This document shows, piece by piece, positions 18,002-26,536 of a stretch of DNA of 51,367 nt. Source of the stretch: an uncultured Microbacterium sp. (GTDB lineage Bacteria; Actinomycetota; Actinomycetes; Actinomycetales; Microbacteriaceae); the NCBI RefSeq assembly GCF_947632095.1, contig NZ_CANROA010000013.1:1-51367 (forward strand), in the 5' to 3' direction. Under the pieces are notes generated by a model. That model saw only the letters and a program-made list of their open reading frames with translations. It did no database searches and was not told the origin of the DNA. Position 1 is the stretch's first letter. Each line of letters opens with the position of its first letter. Made by a program: the position numbers and the translations under genes.

Positions 18002-19888
18002 TCAGGCCAGTGCGGCGCCGATGAGGCGTTCGAGCGTGCGGATGCCGTCGCGCGAGAGGATCGACTCGAGGTGGCCCTGGACGCTGGCGAAGCCGGGCCC
18101 GCGCAGGGCGTACACGTCGCCCGTGACGGGATCCGCTGATACCTGTGCCTCACCGATCGCGATGGAACCTGCGGGAACGCGCGCGGTGAACGTGTTGTAG
18201 AAGCCGATCGAGGCGTCCTCGTCGAAGACGGGCACGACCTTCTGCAGACCCTGATGCGGAGCATCCAGAGGCACGAGTCCGATTCCGAGAGAATCGGCGA
18301 GGATCTGGTGGCTCAGGCACACGGCCAGCAGCGGAGCGCCGGTGGCGCGGCGGCGGGCGACGACCTCCCGCATGCGCGCGATGCGGGGCGTGCCCGCATC
18401 GCGCGGGTCACCGGGACCGGGACCGGCGACGACGAGCTCCGCGGCGTCGATCTCGGCATCCGTGACATCGCTCCACGGCACGATGCGGGCATCGAGGCCC
18501 AGGTGGTGCAGCTGGTGCGCGAGCATCGTGGTGAAACGGTCCTCGGCGTCGACCACGAGGGCGCTGCGACCGGCGAAGGCGCCGTCGGCGCCGTCATCCT
18601 GCGGGTTCAGCCAGAACTCGGCGAGGCGGTCGTTGCGGGATGAGAGCAGCTCGGAGACTTCGCGGTCCTGCGCCAGGTTTATGGCGGGGGAGTCGGGGGC
18701 ATCCGGGTCGGAGGGCGCGACCGTCGCCGTGTCGCGGGGAATCGCGCCGATCGCGCCGAGCACTCCCGCGGCCTTGCCGTGGGTCTCGCTGACCTCTCCG
18801 TGCGGGTCGGAGTGGCGCACCAGGGTCGCCCCCACAGGGACGCGAAGGCGTCCCTTCTCGAGGTAGACGGTGCGGATGAGGATCGGGGCGTCGAGGTCGT
18901 GCCCGCCGTCGGCGTTCGGGGTGAAGAGCGCGGCCACTCCCGAGTAGTAGCCGCGCGGCTCGCTCTCGTGGCGGCGGATCACGGCGCAGGCGTTCTGCAT
19001 GGGGGAGCCGGTCACGGTTGGGGCGAACATCGTCTCGCGCAGGATGTCGCGCGGGTCCAGCCGGCTGCGCCCGCGGAGCATGTACTCGGTGTGGGTCAGG
19101 CGCGACATCTGCTTCAGATGCGGGCCGGTGATGCGTCCGCCGTCGGAGCAGACGGCGCTCATCATCTTCAGCTCCTCGTCGACGACCATGAACAGCTCCT
19201 CGGTCTCCTTCGTGGAGGAGAGGAACTCGACGAGGGTCTCCTTCGTGGCGCCTCCCGCCGGGTGGCGGAAGGTGCCGGAGATGGGGTTCATGGTGACGAT
19301 GCCGTCGCGTGCGACGACGTGCGCTTCCGGACTCGCGCCCACCGCGATGTGGCCGGGGGTGATGACGGCGAACGTCCAGTAGGCGCCGCGCTCGTGCTCG
19401 AGGAGCGCGCGGAACCAGCCGAGGGCGGTCGTGCGCTCATCGGCCGTGACCCGGGCCGTGTAGTCACGGCGGATGACGAAGTTCGCGCCCTCGCCGCGGC
19501 CGATCTCGTCGCGGATCACGCGGGTGACGATCTCGGCGTAGTCCTCGTCGGTGATGTCGAATCCGGCGTCGTGCAGCGGCACGGTCTCGGACGGGAGGGC
19601 GGCGAGCGCGTCATCCAACGGCAGGTTGTGGTGCTGATCGACGAGCAGGCAGCGCAACGGGGTGCCGTCATCTTGGGCCTCGAAGCCGCGCTCGCGCACC
19701 TGACGGTAGGGGACCATGGCGAATACTTCGCGCGGCGTGCCGTCGACGGTGAGCGGGATATCGGCGAGCAGGTCGACGTCGGTGACATCGCCGGTGAGCA
19801 GCTCGATGGTCTCGGCGCCGTCGCGTGCGATCAGCACGAAGGATGCTTCGGAGTCGCGCGCCAGTTCGGCGAGCAGGTTTACAGTCAT
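18002..19888 (-). CDS. Fused anthranilate synthase (TrpE-TrpG fusion, PhzE-like)
   Basis: This 628-residue protein joins a chorismate-binding domain (about residues 100-420) to a class I glutamine amidotransferase domain (about 438-625). The first has NPISGTFRHPAGG and TVTGSPMQNACAVI; the second has the nucleophile region AVCLSHQ and the catalytic His/Glu in VQGHLESIL. Glutamine-derived ammonia aminates chorismate to give anthranilate, or ADIC in true PhzE. TGSPMQNACAVI and RGYYSG are closer to the PhzE/fused-TrpEG subgroup than to standalone TrpE. ATG 19888 follows AGGAGA. A complete Trp attenuator precedes it, which argues for a role in tryptophan supply. A second, unfused trpE is likely elsewhere in the genome. 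Confidence 0.9.
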   Translation of the reverse strand: MTVNLLAELARDSEASFVLIARDGAETIELLTGDVTDVDLLADIPLTVDGTPREVFAMVPYRQVRERGFEAQDDGTPLRCLLVDQHHNLPLDDALAALPSETVPLHDAGFDITDEDYAEIVTRVIRDEIGRGEGANFVIRRDYTARVTADERTTALGWFRALLEHERGAYWTFAVITPGHIAVGASPEAHVVARDGIVTMNPISGTFRHPAGGATKETLVEFLSSTKETEELFMVVDEELKMMSAVCSDGGRITGPHLKQMSRLTHTEYMLRGRSRLDPRDILRETMFAPTVTGSPMQNACAVIRRHESEPRGYYSGVAALFTPNADGGHDLDAPILIRTVYLEKGRLRVPVGATLVRHSDPHGEVSETHGKAAGVLGAIGAIPRDTATVAPSDPDAPDSPAINLAQDREVSELLSSRNDRLAEFWLNPQDDGADGAFAGRSALVVDAEDRFTTMLAHQLHHLGLDARIVPWSDVTDAEIDAAELVVAGPGPGDPRDAGTPRIARMREVVARRRATGAPLLAVCLSHQILADSLGIGLVPLDAPHQGLQKVVPVFDEDASIGFYNTFTARVPAGSIAIGEAQVSADPVTGDVYALRGPGFASVQGHLESILSRDGIRTLERLIGAALA

Positions 19889-19929
19889 CGAGGTCTCCTG
19901 TGCGGGGCTCCGGCGCGGCTCAACGAAAA

Positions 19930-19948
19930 GACCGCCCCGGGGGCGGTC
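19930..19948 (-). terminator. Trp attenuator terminator (segments 3:4)
   Basis: On the minus strand GACCGCCCC (19948-19940) pairs with GGGGCGGTC (19938-19930) and is followed by TTTT. Segment 3 can instead pair, through ACCGCC (19947-19942), with segment 2 GGCGGT (19977-19972), which would abolish the terminator. Confidence 0.85.
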
Positions 19949-19976
19949 TGGATTCGTGGGAACGCGAACACACCGC

Positions 19977-20012
19977 CTAGGAGGCGGGCCACCAGGTGAG
20001 GTTCGCGAGCAT
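19977..20012 (-). CDS. Trp leader peptide (trpL-like), MLANLTWWPAS
   Basis: An 11-residue open frame with two adjacent Trp codons (19994-19989) ends at TAG 19979-19977. The bases of its last codons, CCGCC (19987-19983), can form a hairpin with GGCGG (19977-19973) through a 5-base loop. A ribosome stalled at the Trp codons would cover that arm and free GGCGGT to pair with the downstream terminator arm. TAGTTT at 20024-20019 is exactly six bases before ATG, so the mRNA probably starts at the AUG of this peptide. The anthranilate synthase ATG is 88 bp downstream. Confidence 0.88.
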   Translation of the reverse strand: MLANLTWWPAS

Positions 20013-20018
20013 GGGCCG

Positions 20019-20070
20019 AAACTATCACACCGGCGATGTCCAGCGTCGCCGTGTGACATCCGCGTAGGCT
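20019..20070. promoter_or_regulatory. Divergent leaderless promoters for the Trp leader (-) and ispG (+)
   Basis: Minus strand: TAGTTT at 20024-20019 before the leader peptide ATG. Plus strand: TAGGCT at 20065-20070 before the ispG GTG at 20077. Both have a six-base spacer. Confidence 0.75.
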
Positions 20071-20076
20071 GAGCGC

Positions 20077-21228
20077 GTGCCCGCAGTGAATCTTGGGATG
20101 CCGAGCGTCCCCGAAGTTCTGAGCCCCCGCCGCAAGTCCCGCCAGATCTCGGTCGGGAAGGTGCTGGTCGGCGGTGACGCCCCCGTCAGCGTGCAGTCGA
20201 TGACGACCACGAAGACGACCGACATCAACGGCACACTCCAGCAGATCGCCGAGCTCACGGCATCCGGCTGCGAGATCGTGCGCGTCGCCGTGCCGCACCA
20301 GGACGACGCCGACGCGCTGAAGATCATCGCGATGAAGAGCCAGATCCCGGTGATCGCCGACATCCACTTCCAGCCGCGCTACATCTACACGGCGATCGAT
20401 GCCGGCTGCGGCGCGGTGCGCGTGAACCCGGGCAACATCCGCGAGTTCGACGGCAACGTCGGAAAGATCGCCGAGGCAGCGAAGGCGGCCGGCGTCTCGC
20501 TGCGCATCGGCGTGAACGCCGGTTCGCTCGACAAGCGCCTGCTCGCGAAATATGGCAAGGCCACGGCGGAAGCGCTCGTGGAGAGCGCCGTGTGGGAAGC
20601 CTCGCTGTTCGAGGAGCACGACTTCCACGACTTCAAGATCTCGGTCAAGCACAACGACCCGATCGTCATGGTCAAGGCCTATCGGATGCTCGCCGAGCGG
20701 GGCGACTGGCCTCTGCACCTCGGCGTCACCGAGGCCGGCCCCGCTTTCCAGGGAACGATCAAGTCGGCCACGGCCTTCGGCATCCTGCTGTCGGAGGGCA
20801 TCGGCGACACGATCCGCGTGTCCCTGTCGGCGCCGCCCGCGGAAGAGGTCAAGGTCGGCCACCAGATCCTGCAGTCGCTGAACCTGCGCGAGCGCAAGCT
20901 CGAGATCGTCTCCTGCCCGTCGTGCGGTCGTGCCCAGGTCGACGTCTACACGCTGGCCGACTCGGTCACCGAGGGCCTCAAGGACATGACCGTGCCGCTG
21001 CGCGTGGCCGTCATGGGATGCGTCGTCAACGGTCCCGGTGAGGCGCGCGACGCCGACCTGGGTGTGGCCTCCGGCAACGGCAAGGGACAGATCTTCGTCA
21101 AGGGCGAGGTCATCAAGACCGTGCCCGAGGCCGACATCGTTCAGACGCTCATCGAAGAGGCCAACCGCATCGCCGCCGAAATGGGTCCGGATGCTCCGCT
21201 GGGGACCGCGCAGGTGGTCACCGCCTGA
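20077..21228 (+). CDS. ispG: 4-hydroxy-3-methylbut-2-en-1-yl diphosphate synthase (flavodoxin type)
   Basis: The 383-residue iron-sulfur enzyme converts MEcPP to HMBPP, the penultimate MEP-pathway step. The N-terminal TIM-barrel domain has [20 protein letters not shown] and the later [16 protein letters not shown]. The C-terminal domain carries the [4Fe-4S] ligands in [11 protein letters not shown] (two Cys) and [11 protein letters not shown] (one Cys), plus the conserved Glu. GTG 20077 is supported by the adjacent leaderless promoter. With dxr in the same window it represents the isoprenoid pathway; rseP normally lies between them. Confidence 0.97.
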   Translation: MPAVNLGMPSVPEVLSPRRKSRQISVGKVLVGGDAPVSVQSMTTTKTTDINGTLQQIAELTASGCEIVRVAVPHQDDADALKIIAMKSQIPVIADIHFQPRYIYTAIDAGCGAVRVNPGNIREFDGNVGKIAEAAKAAGVSLRIGVNAGSLDKRLLAKYGKATAEALVESAVWEASLFEEHDFHDFKISVKHNDPIVMVKAYRMLAERGDWPLHLGVTEAGPAFQGTIKSATAFGILLSEGIGDTIRVSLSAPPAEEVKVGHQILQSLNLRERKLEIVSCPSCGRAQVDVYTLADSVTEGLKDMTVPLRVAVMGCVVNGPGEARDADLGVASGNGKGQIFVKGEVIKTVPEADIVQTLIEEANRIAAEMGPDAPLGTAQVVTA

Positions 21229-21234
21229 TGCGGC

Positions 21235-21319
21235 GTTGCGCACAGCGGATGCTGTTGCACATGGCGGATGTCCTCGGGAAGAAAGTCCGCTGGGTGCAAC
21301 AACCTCCGCCGGGCGCAAC
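21235..21319. repeat. Nested four-unit inverted repeat between ispG and the RNB gene
   Basis: Four related ~18-bp units lie in the gap: 21235-21252 and 21254-21271 in one orientation (GTTGCGCACAGCGGATGC and GTTGCACATGGCGGATGT), then 21283-21300 and 21302-21319 inverted. The outer pair shares GTTGCGC/GCGCAAC and the inner pair GTTGCAC/GTGCAAC, so pairing is nested and the variable base changes together with its partner. It follows the ispG stop by 6 bp and probably also serves as a terminator. Confidence 0.8.
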
Positions 21320-21320
21320 A

Positions 21321-21349
21321 GGCACGGCCGGTCAATCGCCCGCCGTGCC
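21321..21349 (-). terminator. Hairpin after the RNB gene
   Basis: GGCACGGC (21321-21328) and GCCGTGCC (21342-21349) form an 8-bp stem with a 13-base loop, just beyond the stop of the minus-strand ribonuclease gene. No T-run is present, so termination is only inferred. Confidence 0.5.
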
Positions 21350-21355
21350 GATCGG

Positions 21356-22777
21356 TCACAGGGAGAACTCGACCTCGCCGCGGGCGATGTCTGCGCGCAC
21401 CACGGTGAGTGACACCGTGTCGCCCGGTTGCGTGCCCGCCGCAACGGGCGCGGTCGCGGTGACTGCGGGGTCGGCGATCTGGATCTGAGCGCGCTCGCCG
21501 CCATTGCGCAACTCGATCACACTCGCACTGATGCGCTGCCCGACCAGAGGGGTGAGCAGAGCCGCCTCGACCCGGTTGACCGTGTCGGCGTTCAGACGCG
21601 ATGCGCGCTGCCCGGACTCCTGCATGAGGGCGGGCAGATCATCGAGCGACTCGCGGGCCCAGGCCGGGATCTCGGCATCCGTGGAGACGGCGAGGCAGAT
21701 CGCCAGCACCCACCGGTCGACGAGCCGGCGCAGGGGAGCGGTGGCATGCGCGTAGGGGGCGCCGATCGCCGCCTGGATCGTCTCATCGGGCACGTCGCCA
21801 TCGAAGGTCGCATAGCCCGCGCCCCGGAACAGCGACGCCGCGGCTTCGAGGACGGGCAGCGTCAGCGGGTCATCACGGTCCAGACTGCGGAGGTATTCGC
21901 CGTAGGAGCCGTCCGTCCACGGGCGCCCGAGCGCTTCGGTCTGCCGGCGGAACGTCGCGAAGGCGCGATCGTCAGGGCGCGGCATGGTGCGCAGCACGCC
22001 GACCTTCGCCCCGATCATGAGCTCGGCCGCGGCCATGCCCGTCATGAGCGACAGGTGCGCATTCCACTCCTCGACGGCAAGGGGGCTGCGCCGCTCGATC
22101 GAGTAGGTGCCGTCCTCGTTCTGGACGACCTCCTCATCCGGCATGTTCAGGCTGGCACCGCCGCGCTGCTCCTCGAGCGCGGTGCGCAGCGCACCGATCA
22201 CCGGCAGCAGATCCCAGGGCCCGGACTCGCCACGATCCAGAGAACCCTGGACCGAGACGTAGTCGAGCTGGGCGCGCGATCGCACCAGTGCGCGCTCCAA
22301 CCGGAACGCCGTCACGGCGCCGGCGGCATCCAGATCGAAAGTCCAGACGAGAGCCGGGCGATCGACATCCGGGAGCAGTGAGGCGCGGTCCTCGCTGAGG
22401 ATGCGCGGATGCAGCGGGATCGACCCGTCCGCGGCATACAGTGTCTGTCCGCGCCGGCGAGCCGCAGCATCCACCGCGCCTCCCGGAACGACGAACCCCG
22501 GAACATCCGCGATCGCGTAGCGCACCATGAAACCCGTGCCGGCGCGCTGCAGATGGAACGCCTGATCCAGATCCTTCGACCCCACCGGGTCCAGCGTCAC
22601 GAACGGCACCTCGCGCAGATCGAGCTCCGGAATCGGCGCCGAAGACGCGGAAGCCTCGGTCAGGACCTCATCCGAGAAGTCCTCCGCGACGTCCAGACGC
22701 TCGCGAAGCTCGGCCAGAGCCGTGGCAAGAGCGCTCTGCGCGGCGGACGGGGCGACATGGGATCGACGCTGAGGCAT
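21356..22777 (-). CDS. RNB-domain exoribonuclease (RNase II/R family)
   Basis: The 473-residue protein is dominated by an RNB catalytic domain, with the active-site metal cluster in FVTLDPVGSKDLDQAFHL near residue 60 (Asp residues) and YAIADVPGFV just after. The later PYAHATAPLRRLVDRW motif near residue 340 is the family's C-terminal catalytic signature. The N-terminal cold-shock domains of RNase R are missing, and the C-terminal ~80 residues look like a degenerate S1-like barrel. It should degrade RNA 3' to 5' in the cytoplasm. TAGTGT at 22789-22784 (minus strand) is six bases before ATG. It is divergent from the PEP-mutase family gene. Confidence 0.9.
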   Translation of the reverse strand: MPQRRSHVAPSAAQSALATALAELRERLDVAEDFSDEVLTEASASSAPIPELDLREVPFVTLDPVGSKDLDQAFHLQRAGTGFMVRYAIADVPGFVVPGGAVDAAARRRGQTLYAADGSIPLHPRILSEDRASLLPDVDRPALVWTFDLDAAGAVTAFRLERALVRSRAQLDYVSVQGSLDRGESGPWDLLPVIGALRTALEEQRGGASLNMPDEEVVQNEDGTYSIERRSPLAVEEWNAHLSLMTGMAAAELMIGAKVGVLRTMPRPDDRAFATFRRQTEALGRPWTDGSYGEYLRSLDRDDPLTLPVLEAAASLFRGAGYATFDGDVPDETIQAAIGAPYAHATAPLRRLVDRWVLAICLAVSTDAEIPAWARESLDDLPALMQESGQRASRLNADTVNRVEAALLTPLVGQRISASVIELRNGGERAQIQIADPAVTATAPVAAGTQPGDTVSLTVVRADIARGEVEFSL

Positions 22778-22783
22778 GCCACC

Positions 22784-22841
22784 ACACTAAACGTGCAGCC
22801 CCGTCAACCCCCGTCCCGGATCTGAGCGCGCCGGGTAGCGT
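22784..22841. promoter_or_regulatory. Divergent leaderless promoters for the RNB gene (-) and PEP-mutase/ICL gene (+)
   Basis: Minus strand: TAGTGT at 22789-22784, six bases before ATG 22777. Plus strand: TAGCGT at 22836-22841, six bases before ATG 22848. Confidence 0.75.
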
Positions 22842-22847
22842 CGGAGC

Positions 22848-23618
22848 ATGAGCACCGCAGACAAGGCCCTCGCCCTCCGATCCCTCTACGAAGCCCCCGA
22901 AATCCTCCGGGTCGTCAACACCTGGGACGTGATCTCCACGAAAGCCGTCGCCGACCTGGCCGAGACCACGGCGATCGCGACCGCCGGCCACTCCATCGCC
23001 GCGACCTTCGGCTACGACGACGGCCAGATCCCCCGCGACCTCATGATCGACATGGTTGGGCGGATCGCAGCGTCCACCGACCTGCCCGTCACCGCAGACC
23101 TCGACGACGGCTACGACGACGCGGGCGAGACGACGCGGCTCGCGCTCGCCGCAGGGATCGTCGGCGCCAACGTTGAGGACCGGCTCAAGCCGCTGGCCGA
23201 GTCCGTCGCGGTCGTCGAGTCGATCGTGCGCGCCGCGGAGTCCGAGGGCATCGCCTTCGCGCTCAACGCCCGCACGGATGCCTTCGTCCGGGCCGGAGAC
23301 CGGCCGCTCCACGAGAGTATCGCGGATGCCATCGAACGGGGCCGTGCGTTCCTCGATGCCGGAGCGACCTGCGTCTTCATCCCCGGCGTCCTCGACGCCG
23401 ACACCACCCGTCGGCTCGTCGACGGGATCGGCGAGCGCAAGATCAGCGTGATCGGCCTGCCCGGAGCCCTCACGGCCGCTGAGTACGAGGCGCTCGGCGT
23501 CGCCCGCATCTCCTACGGGCCCATGATCCAGCGCGTGGGGCTGACCGCGGTGCAGGATGTCGCCGCATCCCTGTACGCGAATGGCGTGATCCCCGCGAGC
23601 ACCCGCGCGTTGAACTGA
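22848..23618 (+). CDS. Isocitrate lyase/PEP mutase superfamily protein
   Basis: The 256-residue TIM-barrel protein belongs to the ICL/PEPM superfamily: VVNTWDVISTKAVA near residue 22, PVTADLDDGYDD near 83 (metal-binding Asp residues) and GANVEDR near 106. It lacks the isocitrate lyase KKCGH-type catalytic loop, so it is not an isocitrate lyase. Relatives include phosphonopyruvate, methylisocitrate and oxaloacetate-type C-C or C-P lyases; the actual substrate cannot be read here. TAGCGT six bases before ATG supports the start. proS follows 40 bp later but has its own promoter. Confidence 0.85.
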   Translation: MSTADKALALRSLYEAPEILRVVNTWDVISTKAVADLAETTAIATAGHSIAATFGYDDGQIPRDLMIDMVGRIAASTDLPVTADLDDGYDDAGETTRLALAAGIVGANVEDRLKPLAESVAVVESIVRAAESEGIAFALNARTDAFVRAGDRPLHESIADAIERGRAFLDAGATCVFIPGVLDADTTRRLVDGIGERKISVIGLPGALTAAEYEALGVARISYGPMIQRVGLTAVQDVAASLYANGVIPASTRALN

Positions 23619-23658
23619 CCGCGACGATGACCACGCGACAGGTCACTAGACTTGTCGC

Positions 23659-25413
23659 GTGGTCACTCGTCTCTCGAACTTCTTCCTCCGCACACTCCGT
23701 GAAGACCCGGCCGGCGCCGAGATCGCCAGCCACAAGCTGCTGATCCGCGCCGGATACATCCGGCCGCAGGCAGCGGGCATCTTCGCCTGGCTCCCACTGG
23801 GGCTCAAGGTCAAGGCCAAGATCGAGACCGTCATCCGCGAGGAGATGGCTGCAGCCGGTGCGCAGGAGGTGCACTTCCCGGCGCTCATGCCGCGCGAGCC
23901 CTACCAGGCCACCGGCCGCTGGGACGAGTACGGCGACCTGCTCTTCCGCCTGCAGGACCGCAAGGGCGGCGACTATCTGCTCGCGCCCACCCACGAAGAG
24001 GCCTTCACGATGCTCGTGAAGGACATGTACTCCTCGTACAAGGACCTGCCCCTGACGATCTACCAGATCCAGGACAAGTACCGCGACGAGGCGCGTCCGC
24101 GCGCCGGGCTCCTCCGCGGCCGTGAGTTCACGATGAAGGACGCCTACTCCTTCGATGCATCCGACGAGGGGCTCGAGACCAGCTACATGGCGCAGCGCGA
24201 CGCTTATGAGCGCATCTTCCAGCGCCTGGGCCTCGAGTACGCGATCGTGAAGGCGGATGCCGGTGCGATGGGCGGTTCGCGCTCGGAGGAGTTCCTGCAC
24301 CCGACCCCGGTCGGTGAAGACACGTTCGTGCGCAGCGCGGGCGGCTACGCCGCGAACGTCGAGGCGTTCACCACCGCCGCGCCGGCGCCGGCGCCGTTCG
24401 ACGACGCCCCCGCAGCCACCATCTTCGATTCGCCCGCGACGCCCACGATCGAGACGCTCGTCGCGCACTCCAACGCGGTCCTCGACGGCGAGTACACGGC
24501 GGCCGACACGCTGAAGAACGTCGTGCTCGCGCTGACGAACCTCGACGGCACCCGTGAGCTCGTCGTCGTCGGCATCCCCGGCGACCGCGAGGTCGACGAG
24601 AAGCGCGCCGAGGTCGCCTTCGCGCCCGCCGAGGTCTCCCCGGCCACGGACGAGGACTTTGCGAAGCACCCGCTGCTGGTCAAGGGCTACATCGGGCCCT
24701 GGTCGCCGGAGGGCGCCGTCCTCGGCGAGGAGTCCGCCACCGGCATCCGCTACCTCCTGGACCCTCGCGTCTCCGAAGGCACCCGCTGGATCACCGGCGC
24801 GAACGTGCACGAGAAGCACGCGCACTCGGTCATCGCCGGTCGCGACTTCACCGCAGACGGCGTCGTGCAGATCGCGAACGTGCGCGCCGGTGACCCGGCG
24901 CCCGACGGCTCCGGCCCGGTCGAGCTCGCCCGCGGCATGGAGATCGGCCACGTCTTCCAACTCGGCCGCAAGTACGCCGAATCGCTGGGGCTGAAGGTCC
25001 TCGATCAGAACGGCAAGCTCGTCACCGTCACGATGGGCTCCTACGGCATCGGCGTCACCCGCATCCTCGCGATCATCGCCGAGCTCAACAACGACGACAA
25101 GGGCCTCATCTGGCCCGCATCCGTCGCGCCGTTCGATGTGCACGTCGTCGCAGCCGGACGCGACCAGGTCGCCTTCGACGTCGCCCAGCAGGCCGCCGCG
25201 GACCTCGAGGCCGCCGGTCTCGACGTGCTCTACGACGACCGCCCCAAGGTCTCGCCCGGCGTGAAGTTCGGCGATGCCGAGCTCGTCGGCATCCCGCGCG
25301 TCCTCGTCATCGGCCGAGGTGCGGCCGAGGGTCAGGTCGAGCTGTGGGACCGCCGGACGGGGGAGCGCGAGACGATCGCCCTGGCCGATGCTGTCGAACG
25401 GCTCCGGAGCTGA
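23659..25413 (+). CDS. proS: Prolyl-tRNA synthetase (bacterial type)
   Basis: The 584-residue class II synthetase charges tRNA-Pro. Motif 1 is around [14 protein letters not shown], motif 2 in [25 protein letters not shown] near residue 135, and motif 3 in [13 protein letters not shown] near 456. The editing (INS) domain occupies about residues 225-405 and the anticodon-binding domain follows motif 3. TAGACT at 23647-23652 is six bases before GTG 23659, so the message is probably leaderless. The next gene starts one base after its stop codon. Confidence 0.97.
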   Translation: MVTRLSNFFLRTLREDPAGAEIASHKLLIRAGYIRPQAAGIFAWLPLGLKVKAKIETVIREEMAAAGAQEVHFPALMPREPYQATGRWDEYGDLLFRLQDRKGGDYLLAPTHEEAFTMLVKDMYSSYKDLPLTIYQIQDKYRDEARPRAGLLRGREFTMKDAYSFDASDEGLETSYMAQRDAYERIFQRLGLEYAIVKADAGAMGGSRSEEFLHPTPVGEDTFVRSAGGYAANVEAFTTAAPAPAPFDDAPAATIFDSPATPTIETLVAHSNAVLDGEYTAADTLKNVVLALTNLDGTRELVVVGIPGDREVDEKRAEVAFAPAEVSPATDEDFAKHPLLVKGYIGPWSPEGAVLGEESATGIRYLLDPRVSEGTRWITGANVHEKHAHSVIAGRDFTADGVVQIANVRAGDPAPDGSGPVELARGMEIGHVFQLGRKYAESLGLKVLDQNGKLVTVTMGSYGIGVTRILAIIAELNNDDKGLIWPASVAPFDVHVVAAGRDQVAFDVAQQAAADLEAAGLDVLYDDRPKVSPGVKFGDAELVGIPRVLVIGRGAAEGQVELWDRRTGERETIALADAVERLRS

Positions 25414-25414
25414 C

Positions 25415-26443
25415 ATGAGCGACAAGGACCTCGACATCACCGGCGCTGTCGAAGCCATCATGGCGGAGGCGGGCATCACCGAGAACTCCTCGCTGGTGCG
25501 CCGCATCCTCACCACAGGGCTCGGACTCGGACAGGACGACACCTCGCGGTTGGATCTGAAGATCGTCGCGTCCGCGCTGACAGAGATGCGCGATGCCTTC
25601 CGGCTGTTCCGCCCCTACGCGGATGCCCCGAAGGTGACGGTCTTCGGATCGGCGCGCACGCAGGCCGACGACCCGCTCTACGAGCAGGCGCGCTCGGTGG
25701 CGGCCGTGCTCGCCGAGCAGGGATGGATGGTCGTCACCGGGGCCGGGCCCGGCATCATGCAGGCGGCCGCCGAGGGCGCGGGCGAGAAGATGGCGCTGGG
25801 CGTCTCGATCAAGCTCCCGTTCGAGGAGAAGCCGAACGCCGTCGTCGCGAAGGACACCCACTCGGTCGAGATGAAGTACTTCTTCACGCGCAAGCTCATG
25901 CTCGTGAAGGAATCGACCGGTTTCATCTGCCTGCCCGGCGGCTTCGGCACGCTCGACGAGATGTTCGAGCTGCTGACGCTCCAGCAGACGGGCAAGGCGG
26001 AGCCGATGCCGATCGTGCTGCTCGACGCGCCCGGAGGCACCTTCTGGCGGGGTCTCGAACGGTTCATCCGCGACACACTGGTTCCGGCGGGGGTCATCTC
26101 CGCCGACGATTTCGATCGTGTGCTGGTGACGGACGACGCCGAGGCGGCGGTTGCCGAGATGACCGGTTTCTGGCGCAACTACCACTCGCTGCGCTGGATC
26201 GAAGACGTGCTCGTCCTGCGCCTGAAGAATCAGCCGACGTCGGCAGAGATCGCGGCGCTGAACACGGAGTTCGGGCACTTCCTCGTCGATGGGGCGATCG
26301 AGTCGGTTCCGGCGCATGCTGTGGAGATCGCCGACAGCGATGCCATCGAGCAACCCCGTATTTCGCTGCGCCTGCGCCAGCGGGAGGTCGGCGGGCTGTA
26401 CCGGCTGATCGCCGCGCTGAACGGCCTCGAGTCCGCACGCTGA
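25415..26443 (+). CDS. LOG family protein (Rossmann-fold nucleotide-binding)
   Basis: The 342-residue protein carries the LOG-family motif PGGFGTLDE near residue 175 and the preceding VTGAGPGIMQAAAEGA. Some LOG proteins are cytokinin-activating phosphoribohydrolases (nucleotide 5'-monophosphate to base), but long bacterial members like this are of unknown role and may instead be PpnN-like pyrimidine/purine nucleotide nucleosidases. The ~90-residue N-terminal extension and the C-terminal ~90 residues are not part of the core. The ATG at 25415 is one base after the proS stop, so translation is coupled. It sits where rimP commonly precedes nusA. Confidence 0.85.
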   Translation: MSDKDLDITGAVEAIMAEAGITENSSLVRRILTTGLGLGQDDTSRLDLKIVASALTEMRDAFRLFRPYADAPKVTVFGSARTQADDPLYEQARSVAAVLAEQGWMVVTGAGPGIMQAAAEGAGEKMALGVSIKLPFEEKPNAVVAKDTHSVEMKYFFTRKLMLVKESTGFICLPGGFGTLDEMFELLTLQQTGKAEPMPIVLLDAPGGTFWRGLERFIRDTLVPAGVISADDFDRVLVTDDAEAAVAEMTGFWRNYHSLRWIEDVLVLRLKNQPTSAEIAALNTEFGHFLVDGAIESVPAHAVEIADSDAIEQPRISLRLRQREVGGLYRLIAALNGLESAR

Positions 26444-26536
26444 GCCCGAAGGCTGACGCTTCGGCTCCGAGCGGGTATCGTTGTACGGTGCCGCGCGTGC
26501 AGGATGCTGCGGCGAGAGCTGAATATGGAGGCCGTT

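Noticed and set aside
19977..20012. Treating the minus-strand leader frame as a chance small ORF
   Set aside because: Two adjacent Trp codons, correct terminator pairing and a leaderless promoter together support an attenuator; it is kept as a feature.
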